Shown: in pieces, positions 16,381-25,489 of the stretch
Layout: each line of letters begins with the position of its first letter
Numbering within the stretch: position 1 is the stretch's first letter
Assembly (NCBI GenBank): GCA_963715895.1
Contig: OY970284.1
Location: 3,286,001-3,350,000, forward strand
Direction: 5' to 3'
From: JADGNZ01 sp963715895
Lineage (GTDB): Bacteria; Acidobacteriota; Thermoanaerobaculia; Gp7-AA8
Length of the DNA stretch: 64,000 nucleotides
Position numbers and translations under genes: made by a program
The notes under the pieces: generated by a model
What the model was told of the DNA's origin: nothing
Databases searched by the model: none
Seen by the model: the letters and a program-made list of their open reading frames with translations, nothing else

Positions 16381-19300
16381 GTGCCCTTGGTATCTCCGGT
16401 GCCGACCCGAGCCTGCGAACTACATTCATGTCGCCGTCGCGCAGGGCGAGCGACCCGGGCCCTCGTCATCGCTCTGCTTCTGACACTGCTCTCCAGCCGG
16501 TCTTTGCTCGCGCAACGTCTGAATATCCACAGCTATACGCCGGAGGAGGGACTGGCCGGCGCGCCGGTATGGCGGATCTTTCAGGACGAGCGCGGCGTGA
16601 TGTGGTTCGCCACCGAGGGAGGAGTCAGCGCATACGACGGTGTGAGCTTTCAGAGCATCACGGTTGAGAACGGCCTGCCGAGCGCCAGCGTGGAGTTGAT
16701 CGCGCGGGCGCGCGATGGAAGTTTGTGGTTTGGCACGCGCACCGGACTCGTTCGCTACGACGGCACTTCCCTAAGGCAGATCTCACGCGACGAAGGCCGA
16801 TGGGCCGGATCGCTCGATGCGCTGGGAAACGCATGGTCCGGAGACATCAGAGGCATCTTCGTGTTCGACGGACGATCGACGAAGCTGTTCGATGCATCCG
16901 CTGGACTGGCCGGCGAAGAAGTCTATTCCGTGACGCCGATCGATGGCTCCGTCTGGATCGGCAGACGGACTAGTGGCGTCGTGGAGATGCTCGTCCACGG
17001 AACACAGCTCGATGGTGTCCGGCGCTACGGCCCTTCCGAGGGACTTGCCCATCCTACCGTCCGCGCTCTCGTGCGGGACCGCGACGGCCGGATGTATTTC
17101 GGAACGCGAGGCGGTGGTATCTCGCGGTTCGATGGAAAGTCCTTCGTAACGTTCGACAAGCGAAACGGTCTGCCGAGCAATGATGTCTACGCGATGCTCA
17201 TTACTCGCCGCGGTGAGCTCGTCGTAGGAACGATCGACAATGGTCTGGCGATCTGCGATCTGCCCGACTTTCACCGATGTCGCGCCATCAGTGTCGGGAA
17301 TGGCCTCCATTCCCGCTCCGTATTCAGCCTCTTCGAAGATCGCGAAGGAAACCTCTGGATCGGACTCGTCAACGGCGTGAGCAAATTGATGTCTCTGCAC
17401 GCCGAAAGCTTCACGGAACAGGAGGGGCTGCCCTCCGACAATGTCTACGCCATCCTGCCGGAGGCAAACGGCGAGGTGTGGGTGGGAACCCTCGGCGGAC
17501 TGGCGCACCGGAAAGACGGCGGGCCATGGGAGGTCTACGGATTGGCGAACGGCTTGCCGAGTCCGGAGGTGCACGACATCCTTCGCGACCGCGCGGGGAG
17601 GCTGTGGATCGGAACGGCGGGTGGTCTCTGCGTGACCGAAGATCCCTCCAAAGGGTTTCGATGTTTCACGCATGCCGATGGTCTGCTCGGTGACTACGTC
17701 CTCGACCTTGCGCTGAGCCGGACGGGTGAGTTGCTGGTTGGTGCCAGCGGTGCGGGTTACTCGAGAGTCTCGTACTCGCCGGGAAAGCCGTTGCGCATCG
17801 GAGGGCGTCTTGTAGGAGCATCCATCAACAGCATCGCCGAGGATGAGGCCGGCCGGGTCTGGCTTGGAACCGCTGGCTCAGGTGTCTACCGTATCGAGAG
17901 AGATTCGTTCCGTCAGTTCCTCAAGGCCGACGGGCTCGGCGACAATGACGTGCTGGCACTGTACTTCGACAAGCATGGCGGGCTGTGGGCCGGTCTTCAT
18001 GGTGGTGGGCTCTCGTACCTGCCGCCAGGCGCAAACCGGTTTCGCACGTTTGGCAGCGCAAGAGGCATTCAAGCGACTTCGGTTGCCGCCATCACGGCCG
18101 ACGACGATGGGCGCCTGTGGCTCGGTACGAATCGCGGCCTCTATCAGATCGACCCTATGGCTGCGGACTCTCCGTCGAAGCCTTTTGTTCTTCAATCGCT
18201 CGATGAACGCGACGGCTTGATCAGCCGTGAGGTGATCAGTACCAACGCGCTCGTCATCGACAACGACAAGACGTTGTGGGCCGGCTTCCTCCGAGGTCTC
18301 ACGCACTACGATGCGCGCCTCCGCGAGCTCAATCCCATCGCGCCGCCGGTGAGAATCGTCGGCGCCTCGATCAATGGCCTGGCCATGCATGCCCCGTTTA
18401 CAACCGTTGCAGACGGCAAAGAGAAATTCCCCTGGCCGGTTTCCGAATCACTGAACCTCGATCACCGGCAGAACAACATTCGCTTCGAGTTTCGCGGTCT
18501 CTCGTTTCGCGACGAGCGCGACGTACGCTTCCGCTACAAGCTCGAGGGATTCGATCGCGACTGGTCGCCCATCACCGATCTGGCATTCAAGGAGTACACG
18601 AATCTCGACCCGGGACAGTATCGCTTCCGCGTGATTGCCGCGAACGCCGATGGCGTTTGGAGCCGCGCGCCGGCGACATTCGCCTTCGACATTCGCCCGC
18701 CCCTGTGGAAGACGACATGGTTTCGCCTCCTGGCACTGGCGCTCCTGCTTGCTCTTGCCGCGGCGGCACACAACCTGCGTGTGTGGCAGATGGAGCGTCG
18801 CACGCGCGACCTGGAGGCTACCGTGGCCACGCGCACCGATGAGTTGCGCCAGCACTCCGTCGAGCTCGAAGAGCGCGTGCAAAGGCGAACCGCCGAGCTG
18901 GCGCACCAGGCGCTGCACGACGTTCTGACGGGACTTCCAAACCGGAACTTGCTGATGGACCGTCTCGAGCAGGCCATCGCGCGCGGAAAGCGCCGCACCG
19001 AGCTCTTCGCCGTCGTCTTCCTGGATCTCGATCGCTTCAAAGTGATCAACGACAGCCTCGGCCACTTCGCTGGAGATCAGCTCCTCATCGGCACAGCACG
19101 CAGGTTGGAAGCGGCGATCCGGCCGGGCGATACCGCCTCGAGACTGGGTGGCGATGAGTTCGTGATTTTTCTCGACCAGATCGTAAGCCACGACGACGCG
19201 CTGAGTATCGTGAAACGAATTCAGAGCCGGCTGGCCGAGCCGTTCCTCGTTGGTGGCCACGAGATCTACATCACGGCGAGCATCGGCGTGACCATGAGCA

Positions 19301-20220
19301 CGGTCGGGTACGAGCGCGCCGAGGCCATCCTTCGCGATGCCGACATCGCCATGTATCGGGCCAAGGTGCAGGGTCGGGCCCGTTATGAGACCTTCGATGA
19401 ATGGATGAGATCCGACGCTCGTGCGCTCATGGAGCTGGAAACGGATCTGCGCCGAGCGGTCGAACGCAACGAGTTCTCCGTGCTGTATCAGCCGGTCGTC
19501 GCGCTCGATCGCGGCAATCTCACCGGATTCGAAGCGCTCGTGCGATGGGAGCATCCGACGCGCGGCCGCACGCGACCTGCCGAATTTCTCCCCCTGGCCG
19601 AGGAGACGGGAATGATCGTGGCCATCGATCGTCTCGTACTATCCGAAGCATGCGATCAGTTGCATCGCTGGCGCGAGCAATTCCCGTCACGGCCGCTGCA
19701 CGTGAGCGTGAATCTGTCGAGCCATCAGTTCCGGCGTGACGATCTCGTCGATGCGGTGAGCGAGAACCTCGATCGCGCCGGGATTCGCGAGAGCGACCTG
19801 GGGCTCGAGATCACCGAGGGAACAATCATGGAGAATGCCGACCGGGCTGTCGAGATCCTCTCGGCGCTCCGCAAACGAGGAGTGCAATGGTCGATCGACG
19901 ACTTCGGAACCGGATACTCATCGCTCAGCTATCTGCACCGGTTTCCGGTGGACATCCTCAAGATCGATCAGTCGTTCGTCCGCCGGCTGGGCCCCGGCAG
20001 CGAAAACACCGAAATCATTCGCACGATCATGTCGCTGGCCAACTCTCTCGGAATGCGCGTCGTGGCCGAAGGCATCGAGACTGCCGAGCAGCTTGCCCAT
20101 CTGCGCGCCCGCGGTTGTGAATTCGGACAGGGTTACTACTTCTCGCACCCTCTCGATGCCGACAACGCAACGAAGCTGATCCTCAGCGACCCGAGCTGGG
20201 GCGCTCCGCCGGTCATGTGA
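16381..20220 (+). CDS. propeller-sensor diguanylate cyclase/phosphodiesterase (GGDEF-EAL)
   Basis: This 1279-residue protein has an N-terminal signal/anchor (RALVIALLLTLLSSRSLLAQ), a periplasmic two-component-regulator propeller of repeated LWIGT.GGL..., a Y_Y_Y domain near 690-770 (FRYKLEGFDRDW), one membrane helix near 782-800, a coiled stretch, then GGDEF and EAL domains. GGDEF is intact at 923-927 with an RxxD inhibitory site (RPGD 914-917). EAL is intact at 1051-1053 with DDFGTGYSSLSYL. It could both make and degrade cyclic di-GMP in response to a periplasmic ligand. The GTG start is approximate. It begins 116 bp after the preceding large membrane gene. Confidence 0.9.
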   Translation: MPLVSPVPTRACELHSCRRRAGRATRALVIALLLTLLSSRSLLAQRLNIHSYTPEEGLAGAPVWRIFQDERGVMWFATEGGVSAYDGVSFQSITVENGLPSASVELIARARDGSLWFGTRTGLVRYDGTSLRQISRDEGRWAGSLDALGNAWSGDIRGIFVFDGRSTKLFDASAGLAGEEVYSVTPIDGSVWIGRRTSGVVEMLVHGTQLDGVRRYGPSEGLAHPTVRALVRDRDGRMYFGTRGGGISRFDGKSFVTFDKRNGLPSNDVYAMLITRRGELVVGTIDNGLAICDLPDFHRCRAISVGNGLHSRSVFSLFEDREGNLWIGLVNGVSKLMSLHAESFTEQEGLPSDNVYAILPEANGEVWVGTLGGLAHRKDGGPWEVYGLANGLPSPEVHDILRDRAGRLWIGTAGGLCVTEDPSKGFRCFTHADGLLGDYVLDLALSRTGELLVGASGAGYSRVSYSPGKPLRIGGRLVGASINSIAEDEAGRVWLGTAGSGVYRIERDSFRQFLKADGLGDNDVLALYFDKHGGLWAGLHGGGLSYLPPGANRFRTFGSARGIQATSVAAITADDDGRLWLGTNRGLYQIDPMAADSPSKPFVLQSLDERDGLISREVISTNALVIDNDKTLWAGFLRGLTHYDARLRELNPIAPPVRIVGASINGLAMHAPFTTVADGKEKFPWPVSESLNLDHRQNNIRFEFRGLSFRDERDVRFRYKLEGFDRDWSPITDLAFKEYTNLDPGQYRFRVIAANADGVWSRAPATFAFDIRPPLWKTTWFRLLALALLLALAAAAHNLRVWQMERRTRDLEATVATRTDELRQHSVELEERVQRRTAELAHQALHDVLTGLPNRNLLMDRLEQAIARGKRRTELFAVVFLDLDRFKVINDSLGHFAGDQLLIGTARRLEAAIRPGDTASRLGGDEFVIFLDQIVSHDDALSIVKRIQSRLAEPFLVGGHEIYITASIGVTMSTVGYERAEAILRDADIAMYRAKVQGRARYETFDEWMRSDARALMELETDLRRAVERNEFSVLYQPVVALDRGNLTGFEALVRWEHPTRGRTRPAEFLPLAEETGMIVAIDRLVLSEACDQLHRWREQFPSRPLHVSVNLSSHQFRRDDLVDAVSENLDRAGIRESDLGLEITEGTIMENADRAVEILSALRKRGVQWSIDDFGTGYSSLSYLHRFPVDILKIDQSFVRRLGPGSENTEIIRTIMSLANSLGMRVVAEGIETAEQLAHLRARGCEFGQGYYFSHPLDADNATKLILSDPSWGAPPVM

Positions 20221-20246
20221 GGGACTACGGAGGCCTGTACAGGACG

Positions 20247-20333
20247 GCTGCGCGTTGTCGGTTGTCGGTTGTCGGCTTCGCGTATGGCCGGGCTTCCCCG
20301 AACCGAAAACCGACAACCGACAACGCGGCGAAG
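20247..20333. repeat. family C repeat, second copy
   Basis: GCGTTGTCGGTTGTCGGTTG returns as the complementary GACAACCGACAACGC about 60 bp later. Same arrangement as the copy at 16285. Confidence 0.75.
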
Positions 20334-20444
20334 CCGCCGCACGACATCGCGTGACCATTTCGCCGCTCCGCCAGTCCCATTCGCTGCAAAGCGGGTGACG
20401 TACGGCGAGGAGAGGCCCATCTTCATCATCGAAGGAGAAACTCG

Positions 20445-21356
20445 ATGAAAACAAGACTGTTGCTGATCCTTACCTTTCTGATCGCCTGCGCCGTACAGGC
20501 CAGCCCGCGCCAGGCGCTCGTGGTCGATGACGCATGGCTCAAGGCGCACCTCAATGATCCCGATCTCGTCCTCCTTCATGTCGGCGACAAGGACGGGTAC
20601 GCGGCGGGGCACATCCCCGGGGCGCGGCTGGTGTCGCTGAACGACATCTCCGTCTCCGATCACAGCGGGCATGGGCTGATGCTGGAGATGCCGCCGTCGG
20701 ACGATTTGCGTCATCGGCTGGAGGCCCTTGGGATCTCCGACAAGTCGCGGGTGATCGTCTACTTCGCCACGGACCGGGTGTCACCGGCGACGCGCGTCGT
20801 CTTCACGCTCGACTACGCCGGACTCGGCGCTCGCACGTCGCTGCTCGACGGCGGGCAGGATACGTGGGTCCGCAACGGGGGTTCAATAACCAATGCTGTT
20901 CCGGCGGCGAAGACAGGCACACTTTCACCGCTGAAACTGCGGCCGATCATCGTCGATGCTGAGACCGTGCACGCGCGAATCGGGACGCCGGGCGTCTCGG
21001 TCGTCGACGGCCGCGACGCCGTGTACTACGACGGTGTCGAGACCGGCGGCGCGCATGGCGAGATGCATCGCACGGGACACATCCACGGCGCGCTGAGCAT
21101 TCCCTTCACATCGATCGTGGACGACCATCTGATACTCAAGTCCGACGCCGAGCTGGCGGCGCTCTTCACCAAGGCCGGCGTGAAGCCGGGCGATACGGTG
21201 ATCGGCTATTGCCACATCGGCCAGCAGACGACGGCGATGCTGTTCGCCGCGCGGACCCTCGGCCATCCGGTCCTCCTGTACGACGGATCGTTCGAGGATT
21301 GGTCGCGGCACAAGGAGTACGCGGTCGACAATCCGTCGGAGAAGGCGGGGAAATGA
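20445..21356 (+). CDS. sseA: exported two-domain rhodanese (thiosulfate/3-mercaptopyruvate sulfurtransferase)
   Basis: This 303-residue protein has a signal peptide (MKTRLLLILTFLIACAVQAS) and two rhodanese domains at about 25-145 and 165-290. The second has the active loop YCHIGQQTT with Cys256. The first has YFATDRVSPA with no Cys, as usual for tandem rhodaneses. It should transfer sulfane sulfur from thiosulfate or mercaptopyruvate in the periplasm. Start ATG 20445 has a good GAAGGAGAAA site. It opens a five-gene overlapping operon with YeeE-type transporters and a desulfurase-like enzyme. Confidence 0.85.
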   Translation: MKTRLLLILTFLIACAVQASPRQALVVDDAWLKAHLNDPDLVLLHVGDKDGYAAGHIPGARLVSLNDISVSDHSGHGLMLEMPPSDDLRHRLEALGISDKSRVIVYFATDRVSPATRVVFTLDYAGLGARTSLLDGGQDTWVRNGGSITNAVPAAKTGTLSPLKLRPIIVDAETVHARIGTPGVSVVDGRDAVYYDGVETGGAHGEMHRTGHIHGALSIPFTSIVDDHLILKSDAELAALFTKAGVKPGDTVIGYCHIGQQTTAMLFAARTLGHPVLLYDGSFEDWSRHKEYAVDNPSEKAGK

Positions 21357-21961
21357 GGGGGTTTCGCGGTCGCGCGGTTGCGGGGTCTCGCGGGGAAGGC
21401 ACCTCACAGCTTCGCGGCGAAAACACCGCGCAACCGCGTAACCGCGAGACTGCGCGACCACGCCCCTATGCCGATCCCTACATCGCCGGCACCGGCCTCG
21501 GCCTGGTGCTGCTGGCGGCGTTCGTGATCGCCGGCCGAGGGCTCGGCGCGTCGGGGGCGTTCACCAGCGGCGCGGCCGGTGTGGTGGCGGCTGCGTCGCC
21601 GGCGCGCGCGGCGGCCAGTCCCTACTTTTCACGGTATCTGGCGGGAGACGGTCCGTGGCACGAGTGGCTGCTGCTCGAGATCGCCGGTGTCGTGATCGGC
21701 GGGTTCCTCTCCGCGCTGGCGGCGGGACGCCTGCGCGCCGTGGTCGAGCGGGGAGCACACATCGGCCGCGGATCGAGGCTGGCCAACGCGTTCGCCGGAG
21801 GATCGGCCATGGGAGTCGGCGCCGTGCTGGCGCGCGGCTGCACCAGCGGTCTGGCGCTGACCGGCGGCGCTCTCCTCAGCGCGGGGAGCTGGCTGTTCAT
21901 GATGGCGGCGTTCGCCGGCGCGTATCTCTTCGCGCCGCTCGTGAAGAGGGCCTGGCGATGA
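21353..21961 (+). CDS. YeeE/YedE (TsuA-like) thiosulfate transporter, N-terminal half
   Basis: The mature-looking part (YIAGTGLGLVLLAAFVIAGRGLG onward) has four or five membrane helices with the YeeE signature VGAVLARGCTSGLALTGGALL, whose Cys is typical of thiosulfate-relay transporters. The ATG at 21353 overlaps the sulfurtransferase stop (ATGA). The first 37 residues are unusual: they are translated from a family D repeat and are Arg/Gly/Thr-rich. No other in-frame ATG lies before the first helix, so either the repeat-coded leader is made or a non-ATG start is used. Together with the next gene it makes one full transporter. Confidence 0.75.
   Translation: MRGFRGRAVAGSRGEGTSQLRGENTAQPRNRETARPRPYADPYIAGTGLGLVLLAAFVIAGRGLGASGAFTSGAAGVVAAASPARAAASPYFSRYLAGDGPWHEWLLLEIAGVVIGGFLSALAAGRLRAVVERGAHIGRGSRLANAFAGGSAMGVGAVLARGCTSGLALTGGALLSAGSWLFMMAAFAGAYLFAPLVKRAWR
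21358..21468. repeat. family D repeat inside the yeeE 5' end
   Basis: Left arm with TTTCGCGGTCGCGCGGTTGC and GGGGTCTCGCGG, right arm ACCGCGCAACCGCGTAACCG then CGAGACTGCGCGACCACG: the arms are inverted around GGGAAGGCACCTCACAGC. The repeat keeps the frame open from the coupled ATG at 21353. Confidence 0.65.
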
Positions 21962-22500
21962 CCGACTCTCTCGCCGTGGCACTGGTCATCGGTGTCGCCT
22001 TCGGCTGGACGCTGGAGCGCGCCGGACTGGGAAGCGCTCCCAAACTGGCCGGGCAGTTTTATCTGACCGACTTCACGGTGTTCAAGGTGATGTTCAGCGC
22101 CATCGTCACGGCGATGCTAGGCGCCTTCTGGCTGGCGCGCCTCGGCGTACTCGATCTTTCGCGCGTGTATATGCCGGAGACGTATCTCGCTCCGCAGCTC
22201 GCGGGCGGCCTGCTCTTCGGCGCCGGCTTCGTCGTCGCCGGCCTCTGCCCGGGAACGTCGTGCGTGGCCGCGGCGACGGGACGCGGTGACGGCGCGCTGG
22301 TCATGCTGGGCATGTTCTGCGGCGTGCTGGTTACCGGTCTGGCTTTCGCGCCGCTGCGCCACTTCTACGAGAGCACGGCGCGCGGATCGCTCACGCTGCC
22401 GGATCTGCTGCATCTTCCGTATGGCGTCGTCGTCGCCGCGGTGGTGGCGATGGCCTTGACCGCATTTCAGTTCGCCGGACGATTGGAGCGACGGGCATGA
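21958..22500 (+). CDS. YeeE/YedE (TsuA-like) thiosulfate transporter, C-terminal half
   Basis: This 180-residue membrane protein has about five helices and the second-half YeeE motif GAGFVVAGLCPGTSCVAAATGRGDG. Start ATG overlaps the preceding stop by 4 bp, and its own stop overlaps the next start. In many bacteria both halves are one polypeptide; the split form is also known. The expected role is thiosulfate import into the cytoplasm for cysteine or cofactor sulfur supply. Confidence 0.8.
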   Translation: MTDSLAVALVIGVAFGWTLERAGLGSAPKLAGQFYLTDFTVFKVMFSAIVTAMLGAFWLARLGVLDLSRVYMPETYLAPQLAGGLLFGAGFVVAGLCPGTSCVAAATGRGDGALVMLGMFCGVLVTGLAFAPLRHFYESTARGSLTLPDLLHLPYGVVVAAVVAMALTAFQFAGRLERRA

Positions 22501-23003
22501 TCCGCCGCCTGCTTGCCTGCGCCGCCGCGCTCCTCGGCATCGCGGCGTTGTTCGCTGGTAGTCCGTATCGCCCACGGCATGCGGTCGCCGAGGTGAGTCC
22601 GGTGGAGTTGGCGGAATGGATTCGCGACCGCAAGCCGGAGCTGCGCGTCATCGATACGCGTTCCGAGGCGGAGTTCGATGAGTACCACCTGCCGCGCGCG
22701 GAGCATGTCGACATCGAGTCGGTTGCATTCAAACCGGCGGAGACGATCGTCCTCGTGGCCGGCGACGGGCAGGGGATCGATCATCAGGTTTACGTTCTTC
22801 GCGGCGGCGTGCGCGGATGGATCGATGAGGTGATGAATCCGACGATCACGGAGAACGCGTCGCCCGCGGAGCGCGCGGCCTATCAGCGGGCCAGCATCGT
22901 CAGCCGCTACTTCGGCGGTGTCCCGCGCGTGGTCGACAAGCCCCGGGCGAAGAGCAGCGACACCGCGGCGGCGGTGAGGGCGGTGCGGAGGCGGGGATGT
23001 TGA
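22497..23003 (+). CDS. rhodanese-like protein without catalytic cysteine
   Basis: This 168-residue protein has an N-terminal hydrophobic segment (LLACAAALLGIAALFAG) and a single rhodanese fold: VSPVELAEWIRDRKPELRVID, DTRSEAEFDEYHLPRAEHVD, and YVLRGGVRGWIDEV. The active loop position reads VLVAGDGQG with no Cys, so sulfur transfer by the usual mechanism is unlikely. It may bind sulfur carriers or act structurally with the transporter. A long Arg-rich tail ends in RRRGC, whose terminal Cys is notable. Confidence 0.75.
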   Translation: MIRRLLACAAALLGIAALFAGSPYRPRHAVAEVSPVELAEWIRDRKPELRVIDTRSEAEFDEYHLPRAEHVDIESVAFKPAETIVLVAGDGQGIDHQVYVLRGGVRGWIDEVMNPTITENASPAERAAYQRASIVSRYFGGVPRVVDKPRAKSSDTAAAVRAVRRRGC

Positions 23004-24352
23004 GCGCGGCGTTAATAGAAGTAGTGACGTTTTTCGACGAGTTGCGCGGCCGTGAATTCAGCCGGCTCGACGCCCAGCATCACGCCTACCTCGACTACAC
23101 CGGCAGCGCGCTGTACGGCGACTCGCAGCTTCGCGCGCATCACGCGCTGCTGCGGGATGGGCTGTTCGGCAATCCGCACTCCGACTCGGCGACGTCACGC
23201 GCCAGCACCGCGGTCATCGAGTCGGCCCGGAGGATGGTGCTGCGTTTCTTCGACGTCGACGAGTCGACGCACGACGTCTGCTTCGTCGCCAACACCAGCG
23301 CGGCCATCAAGCTCGTGGCGGAGTCGTATCCGTTTTCGCCGGAGTCGAACTTCATCCTCTCGACCGACAATCACAACTCCGTGAACGGCATCCGCGAATA
23401 CGCGCGGCGTGCCGGCGCGCGCGTCCGCTATCTCCCGCTCGACGATGAGCTTCGGATGCCCGATGCGGAGCTGTTTCTGTGCGAAGAGTCGCTGCGGGGC
23501 GGCGGCCTGGTGGCCTTCCCGGCGCAATCGAACTTCTCCGGCGTGCAGCATCCGCTCGATCTGGTGATGAAGGCGCGCGCCCTCGGCTTCGACGTTCTGC
23601 TCGACGTGGCCGCCTTCGTCCCCAGCCACGCCTTCAGCCTTCGCCGGTGCCCGGCCGACTTCGTGGCGCTGTCGTTCTACAAGCTCTTCGGCTACCCGAC
23701 CGGCATCGGCGCCCTGGTGGCGCGGCGCGATGCGCTGGCGCGTCTCCGCCGCCCCTGGTTCGCTGGCGGGACGGTGTTGTACGCGTCGGTGGCCGCCGAT
23801 GAGCATCGCCTCCTCCCTCGCCACGAGGCCTTCGAAGACGGGACTCCGAACTTCCTTGGCATCTCCGCTCTCGAGGCCGGTTTTGAGCTGCTGGCCGAGG
23901 TGGGGATGAACCGTCTGACCGCGCACGTCGCGGAGCTCACGGACGCACTTCTCGATGATCTCCGCGCTCTCCGCCACGGCAACGGTACCGCGCTCGTCCG
24001 CATCTACGGTCCGCGCGATATCACGGACCGAGGGGGCGCCGTCGCCTTCAACGTCTGCGGCCGCGATGGAAGGCCGATCCCGTACTCGCTCGTCGAAGCG
24101 TGCGCCCGCCGTGCCGGCGTCTCCCTCCGCGGCGGCTGTTTCTGCAACCCCGGTGCGTCCGAGGCGGCCTTCGCCCTCGACTCGGCGCGCATCGCCTCCT
24201 GCTTCGACTCCCTCGGCGCCGGCTTCACGCCGGAGCGCTTCGCCGAATGCAGCAACACTGCCGTCGGCGCCGTACGTGCGTCGATCGGCCTGGCGAACAA
24301 TGCCGAGGACATTCGCCGGGCGGTAGGGGTGGTGGCGTCGTTTCGGGAGTGA
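22997..24352 (+). CDS. class V aminotransferase (cysteine desulfurase / Moco sulfurase N-domain-like)
   Basis: This 451-residue PLP enzyme begins with the YLDYTGSALYG segment typical of the molybdenum-cofactor sulfurase N-domain, has NTSAAIKLVAE for phosphate binding, and Lys229 in ALSFYKLFGYPTGIG as the PLP lysine. CFCNPGA near residue 384 supplies a candidate persulfide Cys. It overlaps the rhodanese gene by 7 bp and closes the sulfur operon, so it probably mobilises sulfur from cysteine to a partner such as the rhodanese or a cofactor. Substrate and acceptor cannot be settled from sequence. Confidence 0.8.
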   Translation: MLSAALIEVVTFFDELRGREFSRLDAQHHAYLDYTGSALYGDSQLRAHHALLRDGLFGNPHSDSATSRASTAVIESARRMVLRFFDVDESTHDVCFVANTSAAIKLVAESYPFSPESNFILSTDNHNSVNGIREYARRAGARVRYLPLDDELRMPDAELFLCEESLRGGGLVAFPAQSNFSGVQHPLDLVMKARALGFDVLLDVAAFVPSHAFSLRRCPADFVALSFYKLFGYPTGIGALVARRDALARLRRPWFAGGTVLYASVAADEHRLLPRHEAFEDGTPNFLGISALEAGFELLAEVGMNRLTAHVAELTDALLDDLRALRHGNGTALVRIYGPRDITDRGGAVAFNVCGRDGRPIPYSLVEACARRAGVSLRGGCFCNPGASEAAFALDSARIASCFDSLGAGFTPERFAECSNTAVGAVRASIGLANNAEDIRRAVGVVASFRE

Positions 24353-24379
24353 GTCCGAGGTACACTTTCGTCGGCAACC

Positions 24380-25030
24380 ATGGCGCAGATTCGATTTCGC
24401 TTCGCTCCTGAGAAGTTGGTTCAGGCTCTCGTTTTCTTCGCGCAGCATGGCGTTCGGGACCTGGACAAGATGAAGGCGGCGAAGCTTCTGTTTCACGCCG
24501 ACAAATACCATCTGCTGCAATACGGCCGCCCGGTCATCGGCGATCAGTACGCGTGCATGGAGTACGGCCCGGTTCCTTCCGCGTCGCTCAACGTGATGAA
24601 TGATGTCGTCGCTCACGACAAACACTTCAAACCGTTGGCGAAAGAACTCTTCGACGAGTATCTAGCCGTCGAAAAATCGATGTTCAGGAAGTATCCGGTC
24701 TTCCGGGCCAGGAAAGATCCGGATCTGGATGTCTTCTCCGAGTCCGACATTGAGGCGCTCGAGTACGCGCAGAAGAATTTCGGATCGACCCCGGCCTGGA
24801 AGCTGAGCGAACAGTCGCACGACGAGCCCTCCTGGAGACTTGCCAACGAACAGCGCGCCCCGGGAAGCAGTGTGATCATGGACTACCGGCTCTTTTTCGA
24901 AGGGCATCCGGAAGCCGCGGACATGCTTCGCTTTGTCGAAGCGCAGCAGGAAGACCGCGATGCTGCCGAGGAGCTTGCGATGGGCAGGACGGTTCAGCCG
25001 GAGCGGCACGTTGCGGGTGCAGGCCGCTAA
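24380..25030 (+). CDS. Panacea (DUF4065, SocA-like) domain protein, putative antitoxin
   Basis: This 216-residue protein shows the Panacea fold signature: KLVQALVFFAQHG, KMKAAKLLFHADKYHLLQYG, then PVIGDQYACMEYGPVPSA. Panacea domains act as antitoxins for very different toxins, or as proteolytic adaptors (SocA). The gene converges with, and overlaps by 4 bp, a candidate toxin gene on the other strand, whereas such pairs are usually co-directional. Residues 165-216 are an acidic tail. Domain call is firm and pairing is inferred. Confidence 0.8.
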   Translation: MAQIRFRFAPEKLVQALVFFAQHGVRDLDKMKAAKLLFHADKYHLLQYGRPVIGDQYACMEYGPVPSASLNVMNDVVAHDKHFKPLAKELFDEYLAVEKSMFRKYPVFRARKDPDLDVFSESDIEALEYAQKNFGSTPAWKLSEQSHDEPSWRLANEQRAPGSSVIMDYRLFFEGHPEAADMLRFVEAQQEDRDAAEELAMGRTVQPERHVAGAGR

Positions 25031-25452
25031 CCGTAGCCGGCCAGAATCAGCTTCTTCATCTTCCGAACGATCACCGTCGATGCGCGTACCGCATCATCGA
25101 TTGCCTTGACGTGTTCCGATCGAAGTTGCACCACAAACTTGAAGGAAGGAGCGCTCACGATCGCCGCGAGTTGCTCAAGCTCGGGTCGGGTCAGGTCGAT
25201 GACCGTTGGCGATGTAACGAAGGGGTAATCTCCTGGGTTCAGCCGCACCACGGGCTGTAGCCGCACCCGTTCTGCCGTGAAGTGGTCAACGTTCGTGGTC
25301 GTGAACGCGTAGACGACCAGCCCATCATCGGGCGGCCAGAGGTGGTTGAGGACGACGAGGAATTTCGTCTTCCCCGCGCGCATGGAAAGGTGATGAAACA
25401 CCGCTCCGCGAGCGCGGCCTTCGGCGTCGGCGAGATCGTCGTCAAACGACAC
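25027..25452 (-). CDS. hypothetical protein, possible PemK/MazF-like toxin
   Basis: This 141-residue protein has GAVFHHLSMRAGKTKFLVVLNH, then VVYAFTTTNVDHF, and a later VTSPTVIDLTRPE strand, resembling the order of strands in PemK/MazF-type barrels. No diagnostic catalytic motif is certain. The GTG start at 25452 gives the full barrel. It is convergent with the Panacea gene with a 4-bp overlap of 3' ends, suggesting a toxin-antitoxin relationship. An unrelated function is possible. Confidence 0.5.
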   Translation of the reverse strand: MSFDDDLADAEGRARGAVFHHLSMRAGKTKFLVVLNHLWPPDDGLVVYAFTTTNVDHFTAERVRLQPVVRLNPGDYPFVTSPTVIDLTRPELEQLAAIVSAPSFKFVVQLRSEHVKAIDDAVRASTVIVRKMKKLILAGYG

Positions 25453-25489
25453 CCGATTATTTTCCCATGAAGACGATCGAGTCTTGCCC

